A stretch of 64,000 nt of DNA. Origin: Endozoicomonas euniceicola. GTDB taxonomy: Bacteria; Pseudomonadota; Gammaproteobacteria; Pseudomonadales; Endozoicomonadaceae. Of this stretch, positions 1 to 8,859 are shown piece by piece. Where the stretch lies: assembly GCF_025562755.1 (NCBI RefSeq), contig NZ_CP103300.1, forward strand, positions 3,907,001-3,971,000, given 5' to 3'. Within the stretch, counting starts at the first letter, position 1, and each line of letters starts with the position of its first letter. Below the pieces are notes generated by a model, which worked only from the letters and a program-made list of their open reading frames with translations, made no database searches and was not told the DNA's origin. The position numbers were made by a program, and so were the translations under genes.

Positions 1-290
1 CCGGGGAAAAGCCTTATGAGTGCGATGTGTGTGAAAAGGGATTTTCTGCTTCTGGAAACTTAGCAACACACAGGCGTAGCCACACCGGGGAGAAGCCTTA
101 TGAGTGCGATAAGTGCCAAAAGAGATTTACTCAATCCGGAGACCTCATAAGACACAAACGCACCCACACCGGAGATAAGCCTTATGAGTGCGATAAGTGC
201 CAAAAGAAATTTTTTCGACTCGCACACCTCGTAAGTCACAAGCGCACTCAACACAAGAACCTTCCAACAGAGCAACCGCCACAGCAATAG
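1..290 (+). CDS. C-terminal end of a PRDM-like SET/zinc-finger protein (5' end outside window)
   Basis: The reading frame is open from base 3 to the stop at 288-290, so only the last 96 residues are visible. They hold three C2H2 fingers (C-x2-C-x12-H-x3/4-H) joined by HTGEKPYE or HTGDKPYE linkers. Helix residues at -1,2,3,6 read AGNT, QGDR and RAHS. The tail KNLPTEQPPQQ is identical to that of the five complete copies downstream, and the 50-bp spacer to the next start is the same as in the rest of the array, so this is the upstream member of the family. The finger with CEKGF and ASGNLATH recurs in the copy at 8860, which points to exchange of finger modules. The SET domain of this copy is not in view. 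Confidence 0.9.
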   Translation, partial: GEKPYECDVCEKGFSASGNLATHRRSHTGEKPYECDKCQKRFTQSGDLIRHKRTHTGDKPYECDKCQKKFFRLAHLVSHKRTQHKNLPTEQPPQQ

Positions 291-340
291 TCTACACTCC
301 CGCCAAAATCACCCAATAGCCCAATTCTACGGACACCACA

Positions 341-2689
341 ATGGGCAAAAAAAATAACGCTCCAGTCTTTGTGTTTTCAAAAAAAAGGTTGGCAGTGGTG
401 TTTCTGCTGTGGCTGGCTGTCATTGTGGGCAGCGTCCGTGGAGAATGGGTAACACCAGCTTCTGTACATCAGGGGGGGATTGCCCATGTTGCTTCAAGGC
501 TCTGGCTTCAGCAGCAACCCGTGCTTAAATCCGCTATGGATGAAAAAGTCGCGGTTTCAAAAAGATCGGCAACGGTGGTTATTCTGATAGAAGACGACGG
601 TTTTAGTGTACTGGCCACTGAGTCAGCAGTCTTCACATGGCAGGATGCGTGCAATGCCACCACGCTTTCCGACATGACCCGGCATCTGCACTGCCACGAC
701 CCTAATGCCCTGCTGACCGGGTTAAGAGCCACACTGCAGTTTAGTCACAGTGGGGAGTCTGTGCAGGTGACCGGGTTTGCGTCGGTTTTGCAGGTGCAGA
801 CTACCGGGGGAACAGACCTGGCCATTGCTCCTTTTCAGAGTGATAGCTCGGGTCTGCCCGACCAGCAATATGAACAACAATACAGAGCCCTTCTGGAGTA
901 CCTGTCCCGGCAAAGGAGAAAGTCTGAAGAGATAGACCGGCGAACAAGATGCTGGACAAACGCCATGTCAAGGTTAGCCCCTGAAAAACCGGACGAAGTG
1001 TTAAGGCAGGAGCAGAAAATAAAGGAGCAGCGAGCGCCCGTCAGGTTCCATTACTCACTGGCACACCGTTCGGCTCCGCAGGATGAAACGTTCTGGTTTT
1101 TTACGGACAAGATGGAGGGAAGAAAAGTTGTGCTGACTCCCGACAATAACCTTTCTGCCTGCACTCCTGTTTCCCTGCCATCGGGGAGCATGGCTGACCT
1201 GTCCAGTGGTTCCAAAAGAAATCCTCCGCCCGTTGATAAACCAGCAGCTACGAAGAGCAAAAAAAGAAAACTCAGCACCAGCACCAGCACCAGCACCAGT
1301 AATAGCGAGAGCCCGCAGAGTGTCACAAATCCGCAGACCGAGGGTTGTCCCGTGATACCGGATATCCCCATAAAACAGGAAGAAAATGTCATTGAATTTG
1401 GTGAAAGAAAAGTCTTGACAAGTGCTGAACTGTTTATCATCAAGCCGGAAAGCGGTATTACCAGAAAACCGCCAGAACCGCCTTTCAAAACAAATTGCAA
1501 GATTCAGGGTGCCCCGGCATTCTGGAAACTTTTTACTAAGAAAAAGCGACAGCAACTGGAAAACAGGATATTGGAATATATTAATAAAACCAATGAAGAA
1601 AGAGAGGCGCGCATCGAAGGTCTGGTCAGAGAGGTGCGGTACGAGGCAAACGAGGGCGACCCTTACCAGGCTCTGGACGGGCAAAGGCATGTAGTAGCCG
1701 CCAAAAAACTGTCCAAGGGTGCTGTACTGGGGCATTACCGGGGCTCTCTCTGGTTGATAGATAAGAATGCCCCGTCTCCGGAGTGTGGTACATTAGACCA
1801 GCAAATATCCTATTCCGTTAACTGTGACTACAAAGAAGAAGGAGAAGAAGCCACGGATGATTGTCAGGAAATGTACTGGCTTTCAGGTTATGACGACGGC
1901 AATATTTTTTCCTGCGTTAACGACTGTACCGTCACCAGCAATGCCGACGACAATACCGGTACTTTAGAGCCAAACGTCAGTTTCATTATTGTTTATATGG
2001 ATTATTTCCCCGTGGTTATGGTCGTGACAACGAAGTTTATCCCGGAGGGCAAAGGACTCTGGCTGAGCTATGGAGAACCTTACTGGGACTATAAAAACGA
2101 ACCGGTTGTGGTGCCCGACGGTGATGACGGTCATAGCGGGGCCAGGGCAAAAAACAAAAAATGTGCGTGTGATGTGTGTGGAAGGGAGCTTGCTAATTCC
2201 GGAAGTCTCACAAGGCACAAGCTCACCCACACCGGAGATAAGCCTTATAAGTGCGATGTGTGTCCAAAGAGATTTGCAGCTTCCGGAGACTTGACAATAC
2301 ACAGGCGCCACCACACAGGAGAGAGGCCTTATGAGTGCGATGTGTGTCAAAAGAGATTTGCTTGCTCCAGTAACTTCGTAAGACACAAGCGCACCCACAC
2401 CGGAGATAAGCCTTATGAGTGCGATAAGTGCCAAAAGAGATTTACTGACTCCGGAAACTTAGCAAAACACAGACGCTACCATACCGGAGATAAGCCTCAT
2501 GAGTGCGATAAGTGCCAAAAGAGATTTACTGACTCCGGAAACTTAGCAAAACACAAACGCACCCACACCGGAGATAAGCCTTATGAGTGCGATAAGTGCC
2601 AAAAGAGATTTTTTCAACTCGCACACCTCGTAAGACACAAGCGCACCCAACACAAGAACCTTCCAACAGAGCAACCGCCACAGCAATAG
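341..2689 (+). CDS. PRDM-like protein: export signal, NLS-like motif, PR/SET domain, six C2H2 zinc fingers
   Basis: 782 residues. Residues 1-37 have a basic start, a hydrophobic core (LAVVFLLWLAVIV) and a small-residue region, like a Sec signal peptide or membrane anchor. Residues about 40-300 match no family I recognise. KSKKRKL at about 305-311 resembles the SV40 nuclear localisation signal and is followed by a Ser-Thr repeat. Residues about 440-590 look like a PR/SET domain: a GAVLGHYRG strand, a NIFSCVND segment at the usual NHS position, an IPEGKGLWLSYG core and a closing YW. Six C2H2 fingers follow from about 607, with helix residues (-1,2,3,6) NGSR, AGDI, CSNR, DGNK, DGNK, QAHR. SET domains transfer methyl groups from SAM to protein lysines; TGEKP-linked fingers normally bind DNA. 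Both activities are inferred here. The canonical His of the NHS motif is absent, as in PRDM proteins. Only a weak GGA precedes the ATG. Confidence 0.88.
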   Translation: MGKKNNAPVFVFSKKRLAVVFLLWLAVIVGSVRGEWVTPASVHQGGIAHVASRLWLQQQPVLKSAMDEKVAVSKRSATVVILIEDDGFSVLATESAVFTWQDACNATTLSDMTRHLHCHDPNALLTGLRATLQFSHSGESVQVTGFASVLQVQTTGGTDLAIAPFQSDSSGLPDQQYEQQYRALLEYLSRQRRKSEEIDRRTRCWTNAMSRLAPEKPDEVLRQEQKIKEQRAPVRFHYSLAHRSAPQDETFWFFTDKMEGRKVVLTPDNNLSACTPVSLPSGSMADLSSGSKRNPPPVDKPAATKSKKRKLSTSTSTSTSNSESPQSVTNPQTEGCPVIPDIPIKQEENVIEFGERKVLTSAELFIIKPESGITRKPPEPPFKTNCKIQGAPAFWKLFTKKKRQQLENRILEYINKTNEEREARIEGLVREVRYEANEGDPYQALDGQRHVVAAKKLSKGAVLGHYRGSLWLIDKNAPSPECGTLDQQISYSVNCDYKEEGEEATDDCQEMYWLSGYDDGNIFSCVNDCTVTSNADDNTGTLEPNVSFIIVYMDYFPVVMVVTTKFIPEGKGLWLSYGEPYWDYKNEPVVVPDGDDGHSGARAKNKKCACDVCGRELANSGSLTRHKLTHTGDKPYKCDVCPKRFAASGDLTIHRRHHTGERPYECDVCQKRFACSSNFVRHKRTHTGDKPYECDKCQKRFTDSGNLAKHRRYHTGDKPHECDKCQKRFTDSGNLAKHKRTHTGDKPYECDKCQKRFFQLAHLVRHKRTQHKNLPTEQPPQQ

Positions 2690-2719
2690 TCTACACTCCC
2701 GCCAAAATCACCCAATAGC

Positions 2720-4213
2720 GCAATGGCACTGACTTAAGACTTAATCCCTTGGCATGAAAGGCTTGCCCAAGAACAAATCATCTATAAATAGATGAAGTTA
2801 ACAGAGCCCTCGAGCAAGCCATGAACAAGTCTAGCCCAGAATATCTAAAACTCGCTGACCAATGTCTGAAGCAGTTTGCACAAACATCTGAAGACGCCTT
2901 GGCTTCTCTACTCTCCACAGAGATCCTGAATGCCTTTGAGAAAAAATCGACCTCCAGAGTTAGAGATTATCCAGCCCTGAAAACCCTTACTCTTTTTATG
3001 CGTCAGGTGTCCAATGAAGACAAGTCCTGCAGAAAGGTTCTTGTACAGGAGTCACTTGAACAAGCAGCAAATGACGAAGTGTCCGACAAAACCAAGAATG
3101 ACGCCTACTGCAAAGCACGTAAACGGTTGCCGGAAGATCAGGTAAAGTCATTGTTTCAGATTTCAGGAAAACGACTGGATGAAGAAAGCCCGGAATCATG
3201 GTTGTGGCACGGTCGGCGGGTTGTTATTGCCGATGGAACCACTGCTAATATGCCTGACACGACTGAAAACCAACAGCTCTATCCCCAGTCAAAATCCCAA
3301 AAAAAAGAAGTAGGGTTCCCTACTGTCAGGATGCTTGCCTTTATCACGCTGGGAAGTGGAGCTCTCATTGAGACAGCCATGGGAGCTTGTGAGGGAAAAG
3401 GCAGTGGAGAGCAATCTCTGATGATACAAATGATCCCGAACTTGAATGCTGACGACATTGTGCTTGGCGATGCCATTTTCGAGACGTATTTCATCCTGGC
3501 ACTTTTGCTTATAGCAGGTGTTGACGGTGTTTTTGAAAAAAATGGTGCGCGTAAAATCGACTTCAGAAAATCCTTCATGAAACTGGGAAAAAAAGATGCT
3601 TTATTCAGATTGGAGCGTCCTCCAAAACCACCCTGGATGAGCAGAGAGTTTTACGATCAGTGGACACCGGATCACCTGATTATCCGTGCCATTAAAACGA
3701 AGAATCGTATCATCGTTACCACATTGATTGATGCAGAAGCATATCCACGCTCTGACATTAGCGCACTGTACACCAAACGCTGGAATATTGAGTTGGACTT
3801 CAGAACCATCAAAACAATTATGAATATGGAGATGTTGCGCTGTAAGACTCCAGCGATGGTGCGTAAAGAAATTTATGTTCATTTTCTGGTTTACAATTTG
3901 ATACGGGCATTAATGGCGCGAGTGGCCAAAGCCACAGAGCAAGTTCCGAGGGATGTGAGCTTCAAGGCAGCAAAACAGACGCTAAATGGGGCTCGGGTTT
4001 TACTGTTATTCTGTCCAAATTGCACTCTCAACCAGGTTCAAGCTCAAATGATAGTTATCATTGGAGAACATAAAGTTGGAGACCGACCGGGACGATCAGA
4101 ACCAAGAGCTGTAAAGAGGCGACCAAAGGCATTTAAAAAGCTCCAGCACTCTAGGGCTAAAGCTCGTCAACTCAATAAGTACAAGGGGTGAGAGCTTAAG
4201 TCAGTGCCATTGC
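2720..4213 (+). mobile_element. IS4-family insertion sequence between two PRDM-like genes
   Basis: A 1494-bp element carries one transposase gene. Perfect 19-bp terminal inverted repeats lie at 2720-2738 and 4195-4213 (outer end GCAATGGCACTGACTTAAG). It is flanked by the direct repeat ccaatagc (2712-2719 and 4214-4221), and the same sequence occurs once, uninterrupted, in the spacers between other gene copies. One base is ambiguous, so the duplication may be 9 bp. The insertion lies between the stop of the copy at 341 and the start of the copy at 4242, disrupts neither reading frame, and would separate the two if the array is co-transcribed. Confidence 0.9.
2821..4191 (+). CDS. IS4-family DDE transposase
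   Basis: 456 residues. The sequence shows the IS4 DDE pattern: a first Asp in VVIADGTT (about residue 138), a second in VLGDAIFET (about 218) and the IS4 signature Y-x2-R-x3-E-x6-K in YTKRWNIELDFRTIK (about 320-334). The gene nearly fills the element between the inverted repeats. The frame is uninterrupted and all catalytic residues are present, so the element may be active. The ATG lies 83 bp inside the left end. Confidence 0.9.
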   Translation: MNKSSPEYLKLADQCLKQFAQTSEDALASLLSTEILNAFEKKSTSRVRDYPALKTLTLFMRQVSNEDKSCRKVLVQESLEQAANDEVSDKTKNDAYCKARKRLPEDQVKSLFQISGKRLDEESPESWLWHGRRVVIADGTTANMPDTTENQQLYPQSKSQKKEVGFPTVRMLAFITLGSGALIETAMGACEGKGSGEQSLMIQMIPNLNADDIVLGDAIFETYFILALLLIAGVDGVFEKNGARKIDFRKSFMKLGKKDALFRLERPPKPPWMSREFYDQWTPDHLIIRAIKTKNRIIVTTLIDAEAYPRSDISALYTKRWNIELDFRTIKTIMNMEMLRCKTPAMVRKEIYVHFLVYNLIRALMARVAKATEQVPRDVSFKAAKQTLNGARVLLLFCPNCTLNQVQAQMIVIIGEHKVGDRPGRSEPRAVKRRPKAFKKLQHSRAKARQLNKYKG

Positions 4214-4241
4214 CCAATAGCCCAATTCTACGGACACCACA

Positions 4242-6422
4242 ATGGGCAAAAAAAATAACGCTCCAGTCTTTGTGTTTTCAAAAAAAATGTTGGCAGTGGT
4301 GTTTCTGCTGTGGCTGGCTGTCATGGTGGACAATACCCGCGGAGAATGGGTAACACCAGCTTCTGTTCATCAGGGCGGGATTGCCCATGTTGCTTCAAGG
4401 CTCTGGCTTCAGCAACAACCCGTGCTTAAATCCGCTATGGATGAAAAGGTCGCGGTTTCAAAAAGATCGGCAACGGTGGTTATCCTGATAGAAGACGACG
4501 GTTTTAGTGTACTGACCACTGAGCCGGCAGTTTTCACATGGCAGGATGCGTGTAATGCCACCACGCTTTCCGACATGAACCGGCATCTGCGCTGCCACGA
4601 CCCCAATGCCCTGCTGACCGGGTTAAGAGCCACACTGCAGTTTAGTCACAGCGGGGAGTCTGTGCAGGTGACCGGGTTTGCCTCGGTTTTGCAGGTGCAG
4701 ACCACCGGGGGAACAGACCTGGCCATTGCCCCCTTTCAGAGTGATAGCCCGGGTCTGCCCGACCAGCAATATGAACAACAGTACAGAGCCATTCTGGAGT
4801 ACCTGTCCCGGCAAAGGAGAAAGTCTGAAGAGATAGACCGGCAAACAAGATGCTGGACAAACGCTATGTCAAGGTTAGCCCCTGAAAAACCGGACGAAGT
4901 GTTAAGGCAGGAGCAGAAAATAAAGGAGCTGCGAGCGCCCGTCAGGTTCCATTACTCACTGGCACACCGTTCGGCCCCGCAGGATGAAACGTTCTGGTTT
5001 TTTACGGACAAGATGGAGGGAAGAAAAATTGTGCTGACTCCCGACAATAACCTTTCTGCCTGCACTCCTGTTTCCCTGCCATTGGGGAGCATGGTTGACC
5101 TGTCCAATGGTTCCAAAAGAAATCCTCCACCCGTTGATAAACCAGCAGCTACGAAGAGCAAAAAAAGAAAACTCAGCACCAGCACCAGCACCAGCACCAG
5201 TAATAGCGAGAGCCCGCAGAGTGTCACAAATCCGCAGACCGAGGGTTATCCCGTGATACCGGATATCCCCATAAAACAGGAAGAAAATGTCATTGAATTT
5301 GGTGAAAGAAAAGTCTTGACAAGTGCTGAACTGTTTATCATCAAGCCGGAAAGCGGTATTACCAGAAAACCGCCAGAACCGCCTTTCAAAACAAATTGCA
5401 AGATTCAGGGTGCCCCGGCATTCTGGAAACTTTTTACTAAGAAAAAGCGACAGCAACTGGAAAACAGGATATTGGAATATATTAATAAAACCAATGAAGA
5501 AAGAGTGGCGCACATCGAAGGCCTGGTCAGAGAGGTGCGGTACGAGGCAAACGAGGGCGACCCTTACCAGGCTCTGGACGGGCAAAGGCATGTGGTAGCC
5601 GCCAAAAAACTGTCCAAGGGTGCTGTACTGGGGCATTACCGGGGCTCTCTCTGGTTGATAGATAAGAATGCCCCGTCTCCGGAGTGTGGTACGTTAGACC
5701 AGCAAATATCCTATTCCGTTAACTGTGACTACAAAGAAGAAGGAGAAGAAGCCACGGATGATTGTCAGGAAATGTACTGGCTTTCAGGTTATGACGACGG
5801 CAATATTTTTTCCTGCGTTAACGACTGTACCGTCACCAGCAATGCCGACGACAATACCGGTACTTTAGAGCCAAACGTCAGTTTCATTATTGTTTATATG
5901 GATGATTTCCCCGTGGTTATGGTCGTGACAACAGAGGATATCCCGGAGGGCAAAGGACTCTGGCTGAGCTATGGAGAACCTTACTGGGACTATAAAAACG
6001 AAGCGGTTGTGGTGCCCGATGGTGATGACAATCATAGCGGAGCCGGGGCAAAAAACAAAAAATGTGCGTGTGATGTGTGTGGAAGGGTATTGGCTAGTTC
6101 TGGAAACCTGACAAGGCACAAGCGCATCCACACCGGAGAGAAGCCTTATAAGTGCGATGTGTGTCAAAAGGGATTTGCTGTTTCCGCAACCTTGGTAGCA
6201 CACAGGCGCACCCACACCGGAGAGAAGCCTTATGAGTGCGATGTGTGTAAAAAGACATTTACTCAATCCGGACACCTCAAAGTACACAAACACACTCACA
6301 CCAGGGAGAAGCCTTATGAGTGCGATAAGTGCCAAAAAAGATTTTCTCAACTCGCACACCTCGTAAGTCACAAGCGCACCCAACACAAGAACCTTCCAAC
6401 AGAACAACCGCCACAGCAATAG
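4242..6422 (+). CDS. PRDM-like protein: export signal, NLS-like motif, PR/SET domain, four C2H2 zinc fingers
   Basis: 726 residues and the shortest array of the set. Residues 1 to about 600 are nearly identical to the neighbouring copies, including the N-terminal hydrophobic segment, KSKKRKL, the long Ser-Thr run (four ST units) and the SET-like block ending in LSYGEPYW. Only four fingers follow, with helix residues SGNR, VATA, QGHV and QAHS. The last finger and the KNLPTEQPPQQ tail are conserved, so fingers have been gained or lost internally rather than by truncation. The linker between fingers 3 and 4 reads HTREKPYE instead of HTGEKPYE. The upstream spacer is interrupted by the IS4 element, whose right end is 28 bp from the ATG. 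Confidence 0.88.
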   Translation: MGKKNNAPVFVFSKKMLAVVFLLWLAVMVDNTRGEWVTPASVHQGGIAHVASRLWLQQQPVLKSAMDEKVAVSKRSATVVILIEDDGFSVLTTEPAVFTWQDACNATTLSDMNRHLRCHDPNALLTGLRATLQFSHSGESVQVTGFASVLQVQTTGGTDLAIAPFQSDSPGLPDQQYEQQYRAILEYLSRQRRKSEEIDRQTRCWTNAMSRLAPEKPDEVLRQEQKIKELRAPVRFHYSLAHRSAPQDETFWFFTDKMEGRKIVLTPDNNLSACTPVSLPLGSMVDLSNGSKRNPPPVDKPAATKSKKRKLSTSTSTSTSNSESPQSVTNPQTEGYPVIPDIPIKQEENVIEFGERKVLTSAELFIIKPESGITRKPPEPPFKTNCKIQGAPAFWKLFTKKKRQQLENRILEYINKTNEERVAHIEGLVREVRYEANEGDPYQALDGQRHVVAAKKLSKGAVLGHYRGSLWLIDKNAPSPECGTLDQQISYSVNCDYKEEGEEATDDCQEMYWLSGYDDGNIFSCVNDCTVTSNADDNTGTLEPNVSFIIVYMDDFPVVMVVTTEDIPEGKGLWLSYGEPYWDYKNEAVVVPDGDDNHSGAGAKNKKCACDVCGRVLASSGNLTRHKRIHTGEKPYKCDVCQKGFAVSATLVAHRRTHTGEKPYECDVCKKTFTQSGHLKVHKHTHTREKPYECDKCQKRFSQLAHLVSHKRTQHKNLPTEQPPQQ

Positions 6423-6472
6423 TCTACACTCCCGCCAAAATAACCCTATAGCCCAATTCTACGGACTCCACA

Positions 6473-8809
6473 ATGGGCAAAAAAAATAACGCTCCAGTCT
6501 TTGTGTTTTCAAAAAAAATGTTGGCAGTGGTGTTTCTGCTGTGGCTGGCTGCCATGGTGGACAGCGCCCGTGGAGAATGGGTAACACCAGCTTCTGTACA
6601 TCAGATCGGGACTGCTCATGTTGCTTCAAGGCTCTGGCTTCAGCAACAACCCGTGCTTAAATCCGCTATGGATGAAAAAGTCGCGGTTTCAAAAAGATCG
6701 GCAACGGTGGTTATTCTGATAGAAGACGACGGTTTTAGTGTACTGATCACTGAGCCGGCAGTCTTCACATGGCAGGATGCGTGCAATGCCACCACGCTTT
6801 CCGACATGACCCGGCATCTGCGCTGCCACGACCCCAATGCCCTGCTGACCGGGTTAAGAGCCACACTGCAGTTTAGTCACAGTGGGGAGTCTGTGCAGGT
6901 GACCGGGTTTGCGTCGGTTTTGCAGGTGCAGACCACCGGGGGAACAGACCTGGCCATTGCTCCCTTTCAGAGTGATAGCCCGGGTCTGCCCGACCAGCAA
7001 TATGAACAACAATACAGAGCCATTCTGGAGTACCTGTCCCGGCAAAGGAGAAAGTCTGAAGAGATAGATCGGCGAACAGGATGCTGGACAAACGCTATGT
7101 CAAGGTTAGCCCCTGAAAAACCGGACGAAGTGTTAAGGCAGGAGCAGAAAATAAAGGAGCTGCGAGCGCCCGTCAGGTTCCATTACTCACTGGCACACCG
7201 TTCGGCCCCGCAGGATGAAACGTTCTGGTTTTTTACGGACAAGATGCAGGGAAGAGAAATTGTGCTGACTCCCGACAATAACCTTTCTGCCTGCTCCCCT
7301 GTTTCCCTGCCATCGGGGAGCATGGCTGACCTGTCCAATGGTTCCAAAAGAAATCCTCCACCCGTTGATAAACCAGCAGCTACGAAGAGCAAAAAAAGAA
7401 AACTCAGCACCAGCACTAGTAATAGCGAGAGCCCGCAGAGTGTCACAAATCCGCAGACCGGGGGTTATCCCGTGATACCGGATATCCCCATAAAACAGGA
7501 AGAAAATGTCATTGAATTTGGTGAAAGAAAAGTCTTGACAAGTGCTGAACTGTTTATCATCAAGCCGGAAAGCGGTATTACCAGAAAACCGCCAGAACCG
7601 CCTTTCAAAACAAATTGCAAGATTCAGGGTGCCCCGGCATTCTGGAAACTTTTTACTAAGAAAAAGCGACAGCAACTGAAAAACAGGATATTGGAATATA
7701 TTAATAAAACCAATGAAGAAAGAGAGGCGCACATCGAAGGCCTGGTCAGAGAGGTGCGGTACGAGGCAAACGAGGGCGACCCTTACCAGGCTCTGGACGG
7801 GCAAAGGCATGTGGTAGCCGCCAAAAAACTGTCCAAGGGTGCTGTACTGGGGCATTACCGGGGCTCTCTCTGGTTGATAGATGAGAATGCCCCGTCTCCG
7901 GAGTGTGGTACATTAGACCAGCAAATATCCTATTCCGTTAACTGTGACTACAAAGAAGAAGGAGAGAAAGCCGCGGATGATTGTCAGGAAATGTACTGGC
8001 TTTCAGGTTATGACGACGGCAATATTTTTTCCTGCGTTAACGACTGTACCGTCACCAGCAATGCCGACGACAATACCGGTACTTTAGAGCCAAACGTCAG
8101 TTTCATTATTGTTTATATGGATGATTTCCCCGTGGTTATGGTCGTGACAACAGGGGATATCCCGGAGGGCAAAGGACTCTGGCTGAGCTATGGAGAACCT
8201 TACTGGGACTATAAAAACGAACCGGTTGTGGTGCCCGACGGTGATGGCGATCATAGCGGAGCCGGGGCAAAAAACAAAAAATATAAGTGTGATGTGTGTG
8301 GAAGGGAGCTTGCTAATTCCGGAAGTCTCACAAGACACAAGCTCACCCACACAGGAGAGAAGCCTCATGAGTGCGATGTGTGTCAAAAGGGATTTATGCA
8401 CTCCAGTGACCTCACAAGACACAAGCGCACCCACACCGGAGAGAAGCCTTATGAGTGCGATGTGTGTCAAAAGAGATTTTCTCTACTCAATCACCTCATA
8501 GTACACAAACGCACTCACACCGGGGAGAAGCCTTATGAGTGCGATAAGTGCCAAAAGAGATTTACTCAATCCGGAGGCCTCGTAAGACACAAACGCAGCC
8601 ACACAGGGGAGAGGCCTCATGAGTGCGATAAGTGCCAAAAGAGATTTACTGACTCCGGAAACTTAGCAACACACAGGCGTAGCCACACCGGGGAGAAGCC
8701 TTATGAGTGCGATAAGTGCCAAAAGAGATTTTCTCGACTCGCACACCTCGTAAGTCACAAGCACACCCAACACAAGAACCTTCCAACAGAGCAACCGCCA
8801 CAGCAATAG
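6473..8809 (+). CDS. PRDM-like protein: export signal, NLS-like motif, PR/SET domain, six C2H2 zinc fingers
   Basis: 778 residues with the same layout as its neighbours, from which it is separated by a 50-bp spacer. The Ser-Thr run after KSKKRKL is shorter (KLSTSTSNSES), showing that the AGCACC microsatellite varies between copies. Helix residues of the six fingers are NGSR, HSDR, LNHV, QGGR, DGNT and RAHS. Finger 1 is the same module as finger 1 of the copy at 341, while fingers 2-4 are different. The SET-like region differs at only a few positions (for example EKAADD for EEATDD), so selection or gene conversion appears to hold it constant while the fingers change. Confidence 0.88.
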   Translation: MGKKNNAPVFVFSKKMLAVVFLLWLAAMVDSARGEWVTPASVHQIGTAHVASRLWLQQQPVLKSAMDEKVAVSKRSATVVILIEDDGFSVLITEPAVFTWQDACNATTLSDMTRHLRCHDPNALLTGLRATLQFSHSGESVQVTGFASVLQVQTTGGTDLAIAPFQSDSPGLPDQQYEQQYRAILEYLSRQRRKSEEIDRRTGCWTNAMSRLAPEKPDEVLRQEQKIKELRAPVRFHYSLAHRSAPQDETFWFFTDKMQGREIVLTPDNNLSACSPVSLPSGSMADLSNGSKRNPPPVDKPAATKSKKRKLSTSTSNSESPQSVTNPQTGGYPVIPDIPIKQEENVIEFGERKVLTSAELFIIKPESGITRKPPEPPFKTNCKIQGAPAFWKLFTKKKRQQLKNRILEYINKTNEEREAHIEGLVREVRYEANEGDPYQALDGQRHVVAAKKLSKGAVLGHYRGSLWLIDENAPSPECGTLDQQISYSVNCDYKEEGEKAADDCQEMYWLSGYDDGNIFSCVNDCTVTSNADDNTGTLEPNVSFIIVYMDDFPVVMVVTTGDIPEGKGLWLSYGEPYWDYKNEPVVVPDGDGDHSGAGAKNKKYKCDVCGRELANSGSLTRHKLTHTGEKPHECDVCQKGFMHSSDLTRHKRTHTGEKPYECDVCQKRFSLLNHLIVHKRTHTGEKPYECDKCQKRFTQSGGLVRHKRSHTGERPHECDKCQKRFTDSGNLATHRRSHTGEKPYECDKCQKRFSRLAHLVSHKHTQHKNLPTEQPPQQ

Positions 8810-8859
8810 TCTACACTCCCGCCAAAATCACCCTATAGCCCAATTCTACGGACTCCACA

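Noticed and set aside
1055..1735. Long minus-strand open frame (about 209-226 codons) opposite the SET region, present in every array copy
   Set aside because: It is conserved only because the coding strand is nearly identical between copies; it has no ribosome site or family pattern and changes follow the plus-strand codons.
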